Source: an uncultured Myxococcales bacterium | GTDB taxonomy: Bacteria; Myxococcota_A; UBA9042 | Direction of reading: 5' to 3' | Length of the DNA stretch: 64,000 bases | Assembly: GCA_903842345.1 (NCBI GenBank) | Contig: CAIMLR010000007.1 | Span: 1 to 64,000, forward strand | In this document: positions 1 to 9,283 of the stretch, piece after piece | Position numbering within the stretch: the stretch's first letter is position 1 | How the letters are laid out: each line of letters begins with the position of its first letter | Made by a program: the position numbers and the translations under genes | The notes under the pieces: model-generated | The model's input: the letters and a program-made list of their open reading frames with translations, nothing else | What the model was told of the DNA's origin: nothing | Databases searched by the model: none

Positions 1-172
1 CGGCCGCAAAGTCACTCAGCTCGCCATCGGCGACCACGTCGCCGTCCTCGGTCACGCCAGCCCGCGGCGAACACGCTGCCGCGCCCAGGAGCCAGAGGGC
101 AAGGAGCAGCGGCGGAAGCGTGCGGGTGAGGCGGGGTTGGCCCCGCGATGTCGTCGCCAAAACGGCTGTCAT
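1..172 (-). CDS. Putative lipoprotein, N-terminal part only
   Basis: This frame is open from an ATG at 172 to the window edge, giving 57 residues with the C-terminus outside the window. The N-terminus has the form of a lipoprotein signal: a basic n-region, a leucine-rich core, then LLGAAAC with the lipobox cysteine near residue 34. An acidic stretch (TEDGDVVADGE) follows, as is common just after the anchor in this window's lipoproteins. The expected location is the periplasmic face of a membrane. No domain is visible in the retained part, so function is unknown. It is transcribed away from the lipoprotein gene at 483. Confidence 0.6.
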   Translation of the reverse strand, partial: MTAVLATTSRGQPRLTRTLPPLLLALWLLGAAACSPRAGVTEDGDVVADGELSDFAA

Positions 173-482
173 CCTGATCTTGTCCCGCGTGTCGTGTGTC
201 TGAACGTTCTGCATCCTGCGCCCTCGTGTGGGTATCATCAACGTGCGTTTCCGCGGGATCCTGGCAGCTTCCCGTACCCGCCGAGCATAGCGCCCGCGCG
301 ACAGAGACGCACGCTGGTGCAGCTGGCAAGTCCATGTATTTGCCCCGGCGGCAACCGGCGGACGGCGGCAGGTCACGCTCCGGCACCACCGGGAACGGCG
401 CAGCGCCTTGACGTCCCCACCCGACCGCCCGAGACTTGTGCCCATCCACGGTTGCGCACGACCAGCAGCCTCCAGGACGGCC
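173..482. other. Divergent intergenic region
   Basis: This is 310 bp between two divergent lipoprotein genes, so it should contain promoters in both directions. I found no convincing -35/-10 pair, RNA gene or repeat. The open frames crossing it are rich in Arg, Pro and Ala and lack ribosome-binding sites, so I do not call them genes. Confidence 0.4.
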
Positions 483-1349
483 ATGCAACGTGCGAACTGG
501 AGACGGCATCGATTGCTTGCGCTGCTGCTCACGCTGCTTGGCTGCGGCAAGTGGGGCTACCGCAATGACCCAGAGGCGCGCTACGACGCGTTCCGAGCCT
601 CCAACGCTCCGCCCAACGTTGCGGCCGCCAACGCCGTTCAGCCGGTGATGGCATTTCACATTCGCGCGTACGCTGACGATGCCTACCGGACGCAGGTTCC
701 CGAGTGGCAGCAGACGATTCGCCGTCAGCTCGATGGCGTGAACGCGTACATCAGCGAACGGCTGCACGCGCGCCTGGTCGTCGATTCCGTCGCTGCGTGG
801 CGCAACCCGGTCGAGCAGGCCGACATGGCGGCCTATGCGCCCGCATTCGCGCGCGTGGATCGCGGTGACGACGCCGACTGGGTCATCGTCTACGTTGGGA
901 AACACTTCGAGGAACTCGGGCAGCACTTTGAGTTTTCGACGCCAGGCTCCAAGTTGCTCTTCCTTCGACCCGCCGATTCGCTGGCGGAGTGGGAGAGCGC
1001 AAGGGCCGTCAAAGGCATCGATGGCGACGTGCTCAGCGCGCTGACGCGCGACCGGGTCAAGCATCGCCGGCTGATGTTCGCGCTGCGGGCATGGGCGCGC
1101 AGCCTCGGCGTGCCGTACGACGCGGAGTACGGTCACATCATGGCGCCGCGGTATGACCTGCACGCCGCCGAATTCAGCGAGGGATCCGTGCGGATTCTGC
1201 GGATTGGCCTGCAGCACGCAGCCGATGCGACGGCGGCCGGACGAGTGGCGTGGGGCGAGGCCGTGCTGCGGGTCATCGCCGAAAATCCTCAAGACTTCGA
1301 GCCGTCCGCGGCTGCCGATACGCGCAACTGGATGGCGATGGCACCCTAG
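483..1349 (+). CDS. Lipoprotein resembling a metzincin protease with all zinc ligands replaced
   Basis: The protein is 288 residues from the ATG at 483. That start places a lipoprotein signal (LLALLLTLLGC) at the N-terminus; the longer frame from a TTG at 408 would bury it. The middle of the protein (DDADWVIVYVGKHF) reads like the beta-sheet core of a small metalloprotease. At 1087-1125 the order RAWARSLGVPYD lines up with the metzincin motif HExxHxxGxxH: the Gly is kept, but both motif His, the Glu and the third His are R, R, A and Y. A Met-turn-like IMAPRYD follows, as in active relatives. I infer a non-catalytic pseudoprotease. The family assignment rests on motif reading only. The lipoprotein gene at 1401 follows in the same direction. 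Confidence 0.6.
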   Translation: MQRANWRRHRLLALLLTLLGCGKWGYRNDPEARYDAFRASNAPPNVAAANAVQPVMAFHIRAYADDAYRTQVPEWQQTIRRQLDGVNAYISERLHARLVVDSVAAWRNPVEQADMAAYAPAFARVDRGDDADWVIVYVGKHFEELGQHFEFSTPGSKLLFLRPADSLAEWESARAVKGIDGDVLSALTRDRVKHRRLMFALRAWARSLGVPYDAEYGHIMAPRYDLHAAEFSEGSVRILRIGLQHAADATAAGRVAWGEAVLRVIAENPQDFEPSAAADTRNWMAMAP

Positions 1350-1400
1350 CCGCGCGACGCACCTGGATGTGGGTGCCAAGCCCGCCCACCGGAGCACACG

Positions 1401-1949
1401 ATGCCTGTTTTTCGTCAGTCCAAACCCGAAGCTGCCATGCCCAGGCAAACCAGTAGCCGCGCTCCGATGGGCGCCACCGCCCACCTTCTCCTCATCGCGA
1501 TGACCGTGACCAACACCGGCTGCTTCACCGCGCTGGGCGGCCTGCTGGGCAACGGTCCGGCCGCGGGTCGGGTGGAATGGGAGAAGTGCGACCTCAGACT
1601 GGAGCCACCCGCGCGCGGGGAGACCGTCGCGATTCGCTGGGCTGACGACGACCACCGCACGCACCGCGCCGTGGGTGTGTTTGAAGGCGTCCGCAACGGG
1701 CTGGTGCGCGTGTGGACGCAAAGTATCGTCGCGTGTGACACGCCGGTGGACGTGACACAGGCTGCCGACGAACGCGCGGACCGGACCGCCTGCACCTTGC
1801 CGCTGTCCCGCGTGCTGGACGTGCACGCGGGGCGAACCCGCGCGCTTTCGGGCGCGGAGGCTGGGATGATTCTCGGTGGGGTGATTGACGCGGTCATTAT
1901 CGCTGGGTTTGTTTCAATCCTGTATGGTTTGGCGCATTCCATGGATTGA
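1401..1949 (+). CDS. Small lipoprotein with a C-terminal membrane segment
   Basis: The protein is 182 residues. The ATG at 1401 has GGAG seven bases upstream, which favours it over the later ATGs at 1437 and 1467. A hydrophobic core followed by TVTNTGC gives a lipobox cysteine near residue 41, after an unusually long n-region. The C-terminal 30 residues (GGVIDAVIIAGFVSILYGLA) form a probable transmembrane or membrane-inserted helix, which is odd for a simple lipoprotein. The central part has two further cysteines (around DTPV and TACTLP) that could pair. I recognise no family. It lies 51 bp after the pseudoprotease gene and may be co-transcribed with it. Confidence 0.6.
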   Translation: MPVFRQSKPEAAMPRQTSSRAPMGATAHLLLIAMTVTNTGCFTALGGLLGNGPAAGRVEWEKCDLRLEPPARGETVAIRWADDDHRTHRAVGVFEGVRNGLVRVWTQSIVACDTPVDVTQAADERADRTACTLPLSRVLDVHAGRTRALSGAEAGMILGGVIDAVIIAGFVSILYGLAHSMD

Positions 1950-2027
1950 GGATGCCCACTTGACGCCCCAAATCCAGCGCGTACCCTCAACACCACGAAT
2001 CTTCCCCCAATCCCCACGGACGCCATC

Positions 2028-2861
2028 ATGCTCCCCCGCAACCTCCTCTTCCTCACCCTGCTCGCCGCGTGCGGTACCACGACCAACGCCAGCGTCGACG
2101 CAACCGACGCCTCCGACACCGGCGCTGGCATCCTGACGGCCGACGCCAGCATCACCGGCACAACCTATGCTGAACGCTGCCAGTCCCTCGCCACCGCCAT
2201 CTGCGCGGGCTGGCAGGACTGCTGCACCGCCATTTCCACGACCTGCGTGGCCGACTTGGACAAGCTCTGCCTGCAGCCCGGCAAGTTCTCCGGCCTCGCC
2301 GACGCCGCCATCGCCGGCAAGCTGGTGTTGGACCCCGCGCTCAGCGCGCAGTGCGATGCCGCGGTCGCCGCCGTCGGGACCAACTGCGGCTCGCGCAATT
2401 ACAGCAATGTGCTCGTCACCTGCCTCTACGCGTGGGTCGATCCGGCCGGCATTGGCGAGGCCTGTGCCGACAGCCGCGACGAAAGCTGCGCCAATGGCGA
2501 GGGCCGCTGTCGCGCGGTCGGCTCGGCAGTGCCGGGTCCCAGCCAACCGACCTGCACCAAGAGCCTGCCGCTCGGCGCCGCGTGTCCTGCCGGCGACGCC
2601 AAATGCGCATGGGGCACGTTTTGCGGCAGCGTGGTGGGCAACCCGGTCTGCATCGCCGAGGGCGCGCTGTGCGGCACGTTCGGCGACGTCGTCGTGACGT
2701 GCCCAGAAGGCGAGGTGTGCGGCAAGGACGCGACCTGCGTGGCGGACCCAGGCGCGGGCGGGGGCGCGGCGTGCGCGGTCGCGGCGGACTGCAAGCGGGA
2801 TCACGCGTGCACGGATGGCAAGTGCGTGCCGGTGTTGTGTGGGGAGTTGGCGGGGAAATAG
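2028..2861 (+). CDS. Cysteine-rich lipoprotein
   Basis: The protein is 277 residues. MLPRNLLFLTLLAAC gives a short lipoprotein signal with the anchor cysteine at residue 15. A Ser/Thr/Asp-rich linker follows, then a helical-looking segment (ERCQSLATAICAGWQDCC), and a C-terminal half with repeated short cysteine units of the type C-x-C-x-G-x-C. This resembles the secreted or outer-membrane Cys-rich lipoproteins that are abundant in Myxococcota; their functions are mostly unknown. All cysteines would need oxidative folding in the periplasm. No Shine-Dalgarno sequence is obvious. The 21-bp repeat tract starts 25 bp after its stop. Confidence 0.65.
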   Translation: MLPRNLLFLTLLAACGTTTNASVDATDASDTGAGILTADASITGTTYAERCQSLATAICAGWQDCCTAISTTCVADLDKLCLQPGKFSGLADAAIAGKLVLDPALSAQCDAAVAAVGTNCGSRNYSNVLVTCLYAWVDPAGIGEACADSRDESCANGEGRCRAVGSAVPGPSQPTCTKSLPLGAACPAGDAKCAWGTFCGSVVGNPVCIAEGALCGTFGDVVVTCPEGEVCGKDATCVADPGAGGGAACAVAADCKRDHACTDGKCVPVLCGELAGK

Positions 2862-2886
2862 GAGCAGCCTACAAACCCAAATCCAC

Positions 2887-3130
2887 GGATCGACCTTCCA
2901 AAACATCGGATCGATCAGCTTCCACATCGGATCGATCAGCGCCAAGGCCGGATCGATCGCCAAAAACCCAAGCTCACCCACCGCCCAGCCAAGCGCATCT
3001 CGCGCCAACAGCGGATCACCTTGTCCAAACACCGGATCGATCACCGCAGACCGCAGCGCATCCTTCACCACCACGCGGATCGACCATTTCCGGACCCGGA
3101 TCACCCCGTCCAAACCACGGCTCACCTTGC
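2887..3130. repeat. Degenerate 21-bp tandem repeat with a palindromic core
   Basis: The core GGATCGATC or a variant (GGATCGACC, GGATCACC, GGCTCACC, AGCGCATC) begins at 2887, 2908, 2929, 2950, 2971, 2992, 3013, 3034, 3055, then 3077, 3098 and 3119. That is a 21-bp period with one 22-bp step. The best copies contain the perfect palindrome GATCGATC. The tract fills the gap between two Cys-rich protein genes. Because 21 is a multiple of 3, all three forward frames read as imperfect 7-residue repeats, but I see no start with a ribosome-binding site and treat it as non-coding. The period equals two helical turns, so cores lie on one DNA face. Confidence 0.75.
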
Positions 3131-3226
3131 GCAAACGCCACAACACGCGCGCCGTCCGCTTGTTTTGACGCCGCCCGCGCACCTCCCTATCCTCGTCCAG
3201 TCGCCCATCGCGGCGCTGGGGTCGCC

Positions 3227-6200
3227 ATGTCCATCTCCCGTCCAGTCATCGCGGCTGTTTTCCTTGCCCTCGCGCTTGCCCCGGCGTGCGCGGACATCGC
3301 AATCCTGGGCGCAGACACCGCGCCGGCGGACGTCAGCGGCACCGACGCCGCCAGCGTGGATGGCAGCGACAGTGAGACGACGGATATCGCGACAAATGAC
3401 GTCGTCGGCAATGAATGCCTGACCGATTTTGACTGCCTGGACAAGATCCAGGGCAAGACGCCGTGTATTTCCGCCAAATGCAGCGCCGGTTATTGTCAGA
3501 AAATCCAGAAAGCCACCGGTGTGACGTGCAAGGACAGCAGCTTGACGCCCGGCGATTGCGGCCAGACGACGTGCGACGCCGCGGGGCAATGCGTGGTCGG
3601 CAACGCCAAGGACGGCACGGTCTGCGGCGCGGGCTTGTGTGGCAAGAAATGCGCGGCAGGCAGCTGCATTGCCGCGACGGATGCGGATTATGACGACGGC
3701 AATCCATGCACCAAGGATTTCTGCAACCAGGGAATTCAGGTCAAGCATGAGCCCATCACCGATTTGACGGTGGTATGCGACGACAAGGACGCGTGCACAA
3801 GCGGCGACACGTGCATCCAGGGCGCGTGCAAAGGGACGCTGCTGAGCTGCGCGGACGGGATTCCCTGCACGCTCGACACGTGCACGAGCGCCAAGGGCTG
3901 CGCGCACACGCCGGACAGCAGCAAATGCGATGACGGCAATCCGTGCAGCGTGGACGGCTGCGATTTGGCGCTGGGCTGCACGGTCACGAGCTTGGCGGTC
4001 GGCGTGACGTGCAGCGACGGCAACGAATGCACGGTGGCGGACGCATGTGACAAGACCGGGAGCTGCGCGGGGGTGCCATCGGACGCGTGCAAGTGCGCCG
4101 TCGATGGCGATTGCCTCGGCAAGACGCAGAACCTGTGCATCGGCGCGCTGGTCTGCCAGGGCGGCGGCTGCGTGGCGGTGCCGGGGAACGCGGTGTACTG
4201 CGATGCCAGCCAGAACTCGGCGTGTTTGCAGAACGGCTGCGACCCGGGCAGCGGCAAGTGCGTGCTCAAGAGCAAGAATGAGGGCGCGCCGTGCGACGAT
4301 GGCAACGCCTGCACCTCCGCGCAGACCTGCCAGACGGGCGTGTGCCAGGGCGCCGGCGAGGTGAACTGCGACGACAAGAACGCATGCACCAATGATCTCT
4401 GCGTACCGCAATCCGGCTGCGTGCATGAGGCCAACATCGCCGCGTGCGACGACGGGAACGCGTGCACGACCGGCGATTTGTGCGCCAAAGGCGGCTGCAG
4501 CGGCGCGGCAAAGCCGTGTGATGACAGCATCGCGTGCACCCTGGACAGCTGCGACAAGGCCAGCGGCCAATGCGCGCATGCGACGGATGTCTCGACGTGC
4601 GATGACGGCAATCCATGCACGAGCGACACCTGCGCGCCGGCCAAAGGCTGTGTCTACGCCAACAATGACGCCGCCAAATGTGACGATGAGAATGCGTGCA
4701 CGGCCAACGCGTGCCAAGGCGGAACGTGCACGGCGACGCCGATCTGCGCGTGCAAGACCGATGGCGAGTGCGACGACAAGAACCCGTGCACCGCGGACAG
4801 CTGCATCGCCAGCACGTGCCAGTTCAAGCCGGCGGACGGCGGCGCGTGCGATCCGGCGGACAAATGCCAGAACGCGGGCAGCGGCGTTTGCGGCAGCGGC
4901 GTCTGCAAGGGCGGCAACAGCCCCAAGGATTGCAGCGGCGCGAGCGACGCGTGCCACAGCGGCGCGTGTGACCCGGGCACCGGCCAATGCGGCGCGCTCC
5001 CCAAGGGCGACGGCACGCTGTGCGACGCCGACAAAGACCCGTGCACCGTGAGCGATGCGTGCGTTGCGGGCGCGTGCGTCGCGGGCAAGGCGTTGGATTG
5101 CGGGATGAAGTCGGATGGGTGCAACGTGGGCGTCTGCAAGACCAATGCGGATGGCGCGTATTGCACCGCGCAGGCCAAGGAAGCGGGGACCGGCTGTGAG
5201 GACGGCGCGTATTGCACGCAAGGCGACACGTGCGACGGCGCGGGAACGTGCGTCGCGGGCGCGCCCCAGACATGCGGCCAGGCGTCCGACGCGTGCAACG
5301 CCGGATTGTGCGATGAAGCCAAGAAGGCGTGCGGGACCACGCCCAAGAGCGCTGACGTTGGCTGCGACGACGGGCAATTCTGCACGCCATTTGACCACTG
5401 CGACGGCGGCGGCAAGTGCGTCGGCGAAGGCGCGACGTCATGCCCGGGCACCGCGTGCGCCGCGGGAACGTGCGATCCAGTCGGCCAACAATGCGTCCTG
5501 AGCAGCATCAGCGGTGGCACGGCGTGCAATGACGGCGACCCGTGCACTTTCAACGACACGTGCGACGGCAGCGGCGCATGCCTGGCCGGCCAGACGGTCG
5601 CGTGTCCCGGCACCGCGTGCAGCACCGGATATTGCGATCCAGTGACGGGCGGCTGTGGCTTCAAGCCGCTGGCATCGACAACCGCATGCGACGACGGCCA
5701 GAAATGCACGAGCGGCGACCATTGCGACGGCTACGGCGTCTGCGCGGGCGGGACATGGGACACCACCTGCGGCTGCAACGCCGACGCGATGTGCGACGAC
5801 GGCAACGCGTGCACGACCGACAGCTGCGACCTCGCGAGCAGCACGTGCCAGTTCAAAGTTGTGGACGGTCAGGTCTGCGACGATGGCGACGCCTGCACAA
5901 CCGCCAGCACCTGCAACACGGACGGCGCGTGCGTCGCGGCCAAGCTGTACGACTGCTCGGCGTTCAGCGACACGTGCCACGTCGGCCAGTGCGCCACGTC
6001 AGGCAGCAAACCCTTCTGCAAAGCCGTGGCGCTCGCCGACGGTGCCAAGTGCGACGACGGCCTCTACTGCACAACCGGCGAGACCTGCGCGACGGGCAAG
6101 TGCGGCGCGGGCAGCGCGGTCGTCTGTGGCGCGGCGCCGACCTGCTTTACCGCGGCGTGCACGGAAGCGGCGCTGGGCTGCAGCAACACGGCGGCGGCCA

Positions 6201-7537
6201 AGGGCACGGCGTGTTCGGATGGCGAGTTCTGCACCGTTGGCGACACGTGCGATGGCACCGGCGTCTGTCAGGCGGGCAGCGCGATGGCCAACTTTGCCGT
6301 CTGCGATGACGACGACAAGGGCACCAGCGGCGACTTGTGCCTGAACGCCACCTGCGCCGGCTTCACCACCGTCACCGGCGCGAGCGGCCCCGTCACGCGC
6401 ATCGCGTACGACAACACCGGCGACACGTGGTGGTTCAGCAGCGCGCTGTATTCCGCGCCGAGCATCGCCGCCGCGAGCAAATGGAGCATCTCGCAGGTCG
6501 CCGTCGACGCCAAAGGCGGCTGGGACATCAGCAAGCTGGCCGCGACGCAGAACGGCGGGCCAATCCGCGCGCTCTCGCCGCAAGTCGCGGGCGGCGCCAA
6601 CAACTTCACCGCGTTCCACGTGCCCGGCAGCAAGACGTGGGTGGTCGGCGGCAGCTCCGCATTTGGCAAGAACGCCGCTTCGCTCTACGCCGCGACGACC
6701 GAGTGGTACGACGTCGACTTCCGCACCAGCGGCGCGACCGGCCATAGCCTGCTCACCGGCTTCAACACGGCCGAAGGCGCGATTCTCGGGCGCTGCCAGG
6801 GCGCGTGGGCGGACACGACGTCCGCCTGGACGTGCGACAAGAGCGCCGTCGCGGCCACCCTCGGCGTCGGCGCGGCCGTCAGCTTCTACAATCCGCTGTG
6901 TTTTCCCATCGGCTCATGCGGCACGACGGTCGGTTTTCTCGGCGCGCTGGAGAAATGGAACGGCAGCTTCGCCACGCAGCTTGACACCATCGCCGCGACC
7001 GGCGCGACCGGCGCATGGAGCGCACTCAACGCCGGCCCCAACTTCAAGGTCGCGACCAGCCTCCCCATCGGCGGCGTTCACGCCTACGACACGTCGTACT
7101 ACACCGTCACCGGCGGGAGCCTCGCGTGGGCGGTCGGCCCATCGGGCAGCCTCGCCTACATCGCCAGCGGCTCATCGGTGCTCAAGGGCGCCGCGCTCTA
7201 TGGCACGAACTACCAGTTCACCGCCGTGACCGCGATGAGCGGCTTCGTGCTGGTCTGGGGCTACAAGACGGACACGCTCACCGGCGCGTTGGTACCCGTG
7301 CTCCTCACGCATGCCGACACGGCCAACCTTCAAGCGGACAGCGCCAGCTGGGTGGAACACGACCTCGCGCTCCCGGCGTACGACACGGCGGTGTGTGTCA
7401 ACAGCGCGTTCTCCAGCTATGGCATGGCCAAAGGCGGCAGCAGCGGGACGACGTTGGCGCTCGCAGCGAACTATTGCGGCAATACGGCCTACAGCAATCC
7501 GCCCAATTTGCGCGGCATGATCTACGTCCGCAAGTAG
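3227..7537 (+). CDS. Large cysteine-rich repeat protein with a C-terminal propeller-like domain
   Basis: The protein is 1436 residues. The ATG at 3227 begins an export signal (MSISRPVIAAVFLALALAPACA); the cysteine at the end may be a lipobox. An acidic Asp/Ser/Thr linker follows. Residues about 64-1045 are tandem cysteine-rich units built on CDDGNPCTxDxC and GxCxxGxxxxC; a sampled stretch of about 90 residues has 16 cysteines. Such units occur in secreted and surface proteins of Myxococcota. Residues about 1046-1436 have few cysteines and are rich in Gly, Ser, Thr and aromatics, with alternating strands suggesting a beta-propeller or beta-sandwich. Likely a surface stalk with a terminal recognition domain. 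It must depend on strong periplasmic disulfide formation. Confidence 0.8.
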   Translation: MSISRPVIAAVFLALALAPACADIAILGADTAPADVSGTDAASVDGSDSETTDIATNDVVGNECLTDFDCLDKIQGKTPCISAKCSAGYCQKIQKATGVTCKDSSLTPGDCGQTTCDAAGQCVVGNAKDGTVCGAGLCGKKCAAGSCIAATDADYDDGNPCTKDFCNQGIQVKHEPITDLTVVCDDKDACTSGDTCIQGACKGTLLSCADGIPCTLDTCTSAKGCAHTPDSSKCDDGNPCSVDGCDLALGCTVTSLAVGVTCSDGNECTVADACDKTGSCAGVPSDACKCAVDGDCLGKTQNLCIGALVCQGGGCVAVPGNAVYCDASQNSACLQNGCDPGSGKCVLKSKNEGAPCDDGNACTSAQTCQTGVCQGAGEVNCDDKNACTNDLCVPQSGCVHEANIAACDDGNACTTGDLCAKGGCSGAAKPCDDSIACTLDSCDKASGQCAHATDVSTCDDGNPCTSDTCAPAKGCVYANNDAAKCDDENACTANACQGGTCTATPICACKTDGECDDKNPCTADSCIASTCQFKPADGGACDPADKCQNAGSGVCGSGVCKGGNSPKDCSGASDACHSGACDPGTGQCGALPKGDGTLCDADKDPCTVSDACVAGACVAGKALDCGMKSDGCNVGVCKTNADGAYCTAQAKEAGTGCEDGAYCTQGDTCDGAGTCVAGAPQTCGQASDACNAGLCDEAKKACGTTPKSADVGCDDGQFCTPFDHCDGGGKCVGEGATSCPGTACAAGTCDPVGQQCVLSSISGGTACNDGDPCTFNDTCDGSGACLAGQTVACPGTACSTGYCDPVTGGCGFKPLASTTACDDGQKCTSGDHCDGYGVCAGGTWDTTCGCNADAMCDDGNACTTDSCDLASSTCQFKVVDGQVCDDGDACTTASTCNTDGACVAAKLYDCSAFSDTCHVGQCATSGSKPFCKAVALADGAKCDDGLYCTTGETCATGKCGAGSAVVCGAAPTCFTAACTEAALGCSNTAAAKGTACSDGEFCTVGDTCDGTGVCQAGSAMANFAVCDDDDKGTSGDLCLNATCAGFTTVTGASGPVTRIAYDNTGDTWWFSSALYSAPSIAAASKWSISQVAVDAKGGWDISKLAATQNGGPIRALSPQVAGGANNFTAFHVPGSKTWVVGGSSAFGKNAASLYAATTEWYDVDFRTSGATGHSLLTGFNTAEGAILGRCQGAWADTTSAWTCDKSAVAATLGVGAAVSFYNPLCFPIGSCGTTVGFLGALEKWNGSFATQLDTIAATGATGAWSALNAGPNFKVATSLPIGGVHAYDTSYYTVTGGSLAWAVGPSGSLAYIASGSSVLKGAALYGTNYQFTAVTAMSGFVLVWGYKTDTLTGALVPVLLTHADTANLQADSASWVEHDLALPAYDTAVCVNSAFSSYGMAKGGSSGTTLALAANYCGNTAYSNPPNLRGMIYVRK

Positions 7538-7589
7538 CGCGGTGAGCCTGCGTGGCATGGCGAAGCACGCTTTTGAGCTGCCCGCGCCG

Positions 7590-8918
7590 CTACGCGTCCG
7601 GCCGCAGCTTCTCCACCCGGCAATCGAGCGCGCCGTCGCCCAGCAGCACTTCCAGCGACTGTCCCAGCGCGATGCCGCGCACGGACTGCAGCGCCTCGCG
7701 CGTCCCGGTCCGCCGGACAATGCCATAGCCGCGCTTGAGCGCCGACTTGGGACTCAGGGCCACCAGCACAGCGCTCTTGCGTTCCAGCTGATCGCGCTTG
7801 GACCGCACCAGCGCCTCGCGCACCGCCAGCAGCCGCGCCTGCAGACCGTCCAGCCGCCGCTGTTGCGTCGCCAGTTTGCGCAGCGGGTGCGCCTGCGTCA
7901 GCCGTTGGTGGCGATTGGCCAGGAGCCGCTGCCGATCAGCCATCTGCTTTTGCGCCGCCGACCCGAGCCGTCGCGTCAGTTCGTCCAGCCGCAGGAAGCG
8001 CGGCCCGGTGAGTTGGTCGCCCTGGCCCAGCCGCGCCAGCCGCTGCTGGAGCATCGCGCGCTCCGTGCGGATGTGCTTCTTGACCACGCGCGCCATCCGG
8101 CCGCGGGCATCTTGGATCTGCCACTGCAGGTCGGCGAGCCGGGGCACCACGGTCTCCGCCGCCACCGACGGCGTCGGCGCGCGCAGGTCCGCGGCGAGAT
8201 CGCTGAGCAGCGTGTCCACTTCATGGCCCACGGCGCTGACAATCGGCGTCTTGCAGGCCGCCACCGCGCGCACCACCCGCTCCTCGTTGAAGGCCCACAG
8301 GTCTTCCAGCGAGCCGCCGCCGCGACCCACGATGATCACGTCGCACAGCCCCGACTTGTCCAGCAGCTCGATCGCCTGCGCGATGCTCTCGGCCGCACCG
8401 TCGCCCTGCACCTTGCACGGCGCGACGATGACGCGCACCGGAAAGCGGTCGTTCAGCACGCGCACCATGTCCCGCAGCGCAGCGCCCGTGGGCGACGTTG
8501 CCATGCCGACAACGCGCGGCAGGAACGGCAGCGGCAGCTTGCGGCTGACGTCAAACAGCCCTTCCGCCGTCAGCTTCTCCTTGAGCGCCTGCAGCGCGGC
8601 AAAGCGCTGGCCAAGTCCCGCGGGTTCCACGTCGGTCGCATTCAGCGCGTAGCTGCCGCCCTGGACCCACACGTCGATTCGTCCCGTGACGACGACCTGC
8701 TGGCCGTCCCGCACGTCCGTGCTCAGCCGGCTGACGCTGGAACGCCACACGGTGACGCGGATCTTGGAGCCGGCGTCCTTCAGGTCAAAGTAGAGGTGGC
8801 CGCTGGAGAACCGCGCGCCGGAGACTTCCCCTTCCACGCGCAATTCGCGCATCGGCGTCAGCGCCACGCGGATGCGTTCATTCAGTGCGGTGACGGAGAT
8901 GGCGGGGATGGGCTGCAT
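7590..8918 (-). CDS. xseA: Exodeoxyribonuclease VII large subunit
   Basis: The 442-residue product starts at the ATG at 8918; a TTG at 8939 in the same frame is an alternative. The N-terminal OB-fold (ISVTALNERI, LRVEGEVSG, GHLYFDLKD) is followed by the catalytic core of the XseA family, including VGMATSPTGAALRD, VIIVGRGGGSLEDLWAFNEE and PIVSAVGHEVDTLLSD. A long Arg/Gln-rich coiled-coil region follows, then a short C-terminal segment containing GYGIVRR. The length is normal for the family. With XseB it degrades single-stranded DNA in mismatch repair and end processing. No xseB lies next to it, unlike in many bacteria. It converges on the Cys-rich gene 52 bp away. Confidence 0.95.
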   Translation of the reverse strand: MQPIPAISVTALNERIRVALTPMRELRVEGEVSGARFSSGHLYFDLKDAGSKIRVTVWRSSVSRLSTDVRDGQQVVVTGRIDVWVQGGSYALNATDVEPAGLGQRFAALQALKEKLTAEGLFDVSRKLPLPFLPRVVGMATSPTGAALRDMVRVLNDRFPVRVIVAPCKVQGDGAAESIAQAIELLDKSGLCDVIIVGRGGGSLEDLWAFNEERVVRAVAACKTPIVSAVGHEVDTLLSDLAADLRAPTPSVAAETVVPRLADLQWQIQDARGRMARVVKKHIRTERAMLQQRLARLGQGDQLTGPRFLRLDELTRRLGSAAQKQMADRQRLLANRHQRLTQAHPLRKLATQQRRLDGLQARLLAVREALVRSKRDQLERKSAVLVALSPKSALKRGYGIVRRTGTREALQSVRGIALGQSLEVLLGDGALDCRVEKLRPDA

Positions 8919-8939
8919 CGCGCTGGAGCCTATGCCCAA

Positions 8940-9283
8940 GCCGTCGAGCGATCAAGGGCGCGGTCGCGGGGAATAGCCGAGGCGGCTGGCTTGGCTGGGA
9001 TGCGTCGCCTGCCGGACAGACTTTTTGCACCGATGGTCCGCGCACCTGGCCGCGCGTGTACGCAAGCTGGGACCGGGGCCGCTGCGCTTGCAGTCATCGT
9101 CGGCAGCCCCGCTGCGGATTCACGCCCGCCTTCGGCTTGGGCGGTTCATCCAAATACCCGTTCACCCGCTCCGCATCATCCGGAAACTCAGCGCCAGCGG
9201 TGGTGCTGGGCTTTGGCAGCCGCGCCGACGACGGCACGAACAACGCCAACGCGGTCAGGTGCGTCCATCCGTGAGGCGGCGGG
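8940..9283. other. Intergenic region with a decayed gene fragment
   Basis: This is 340 bp without an intact gene. Positions 9123-9199 are a diverged copy of 10292-10369 (listed separately). The rest shows no start with a ribosome-binding site, no RNA gene and no clear terminator. A promoter for xseA should lie near 8930-9000 on the minus strand, but I see no strong motif. Confidence 0.4.
9123..9199 (-). pseudogene. Short gene remnant, copy A
   Basis: On the minus strand this reads as FPDDAERVNGYLDEPPKPKA before the frame breaks. It matches the fragment at 10292-10369 over about 78 bp, with roughly six differences including a one-base deletion that shifts the frame. It has no start codon or ribosome-binding site of its own. 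It looks like the C-terminal scrap of a gene duplicated on both sides of the membrane protein gene at 9284. The parent family is not recognised. Confidence 0.5.

Noticed and set aside
12-1826. Long minus-strand frame over the first lipoprotein genes
   Set aside because: It has low-complexity basic composition, no export signal and no ribosome-binding site; the plus-strand genes there have lipoprotein signals.
2887-3130. CRISPR array
   Set aside because: The cores are degenerate, spaced every 21 bp without unique 30-40 bp spacers, and no cas gene is present.
2351-3226. Upstream extension of the large Cys-rich protein
   Set aside because: The extension crosses another gene and the 21-bp repeat tract; the ATG at 3227 starts an export signal.
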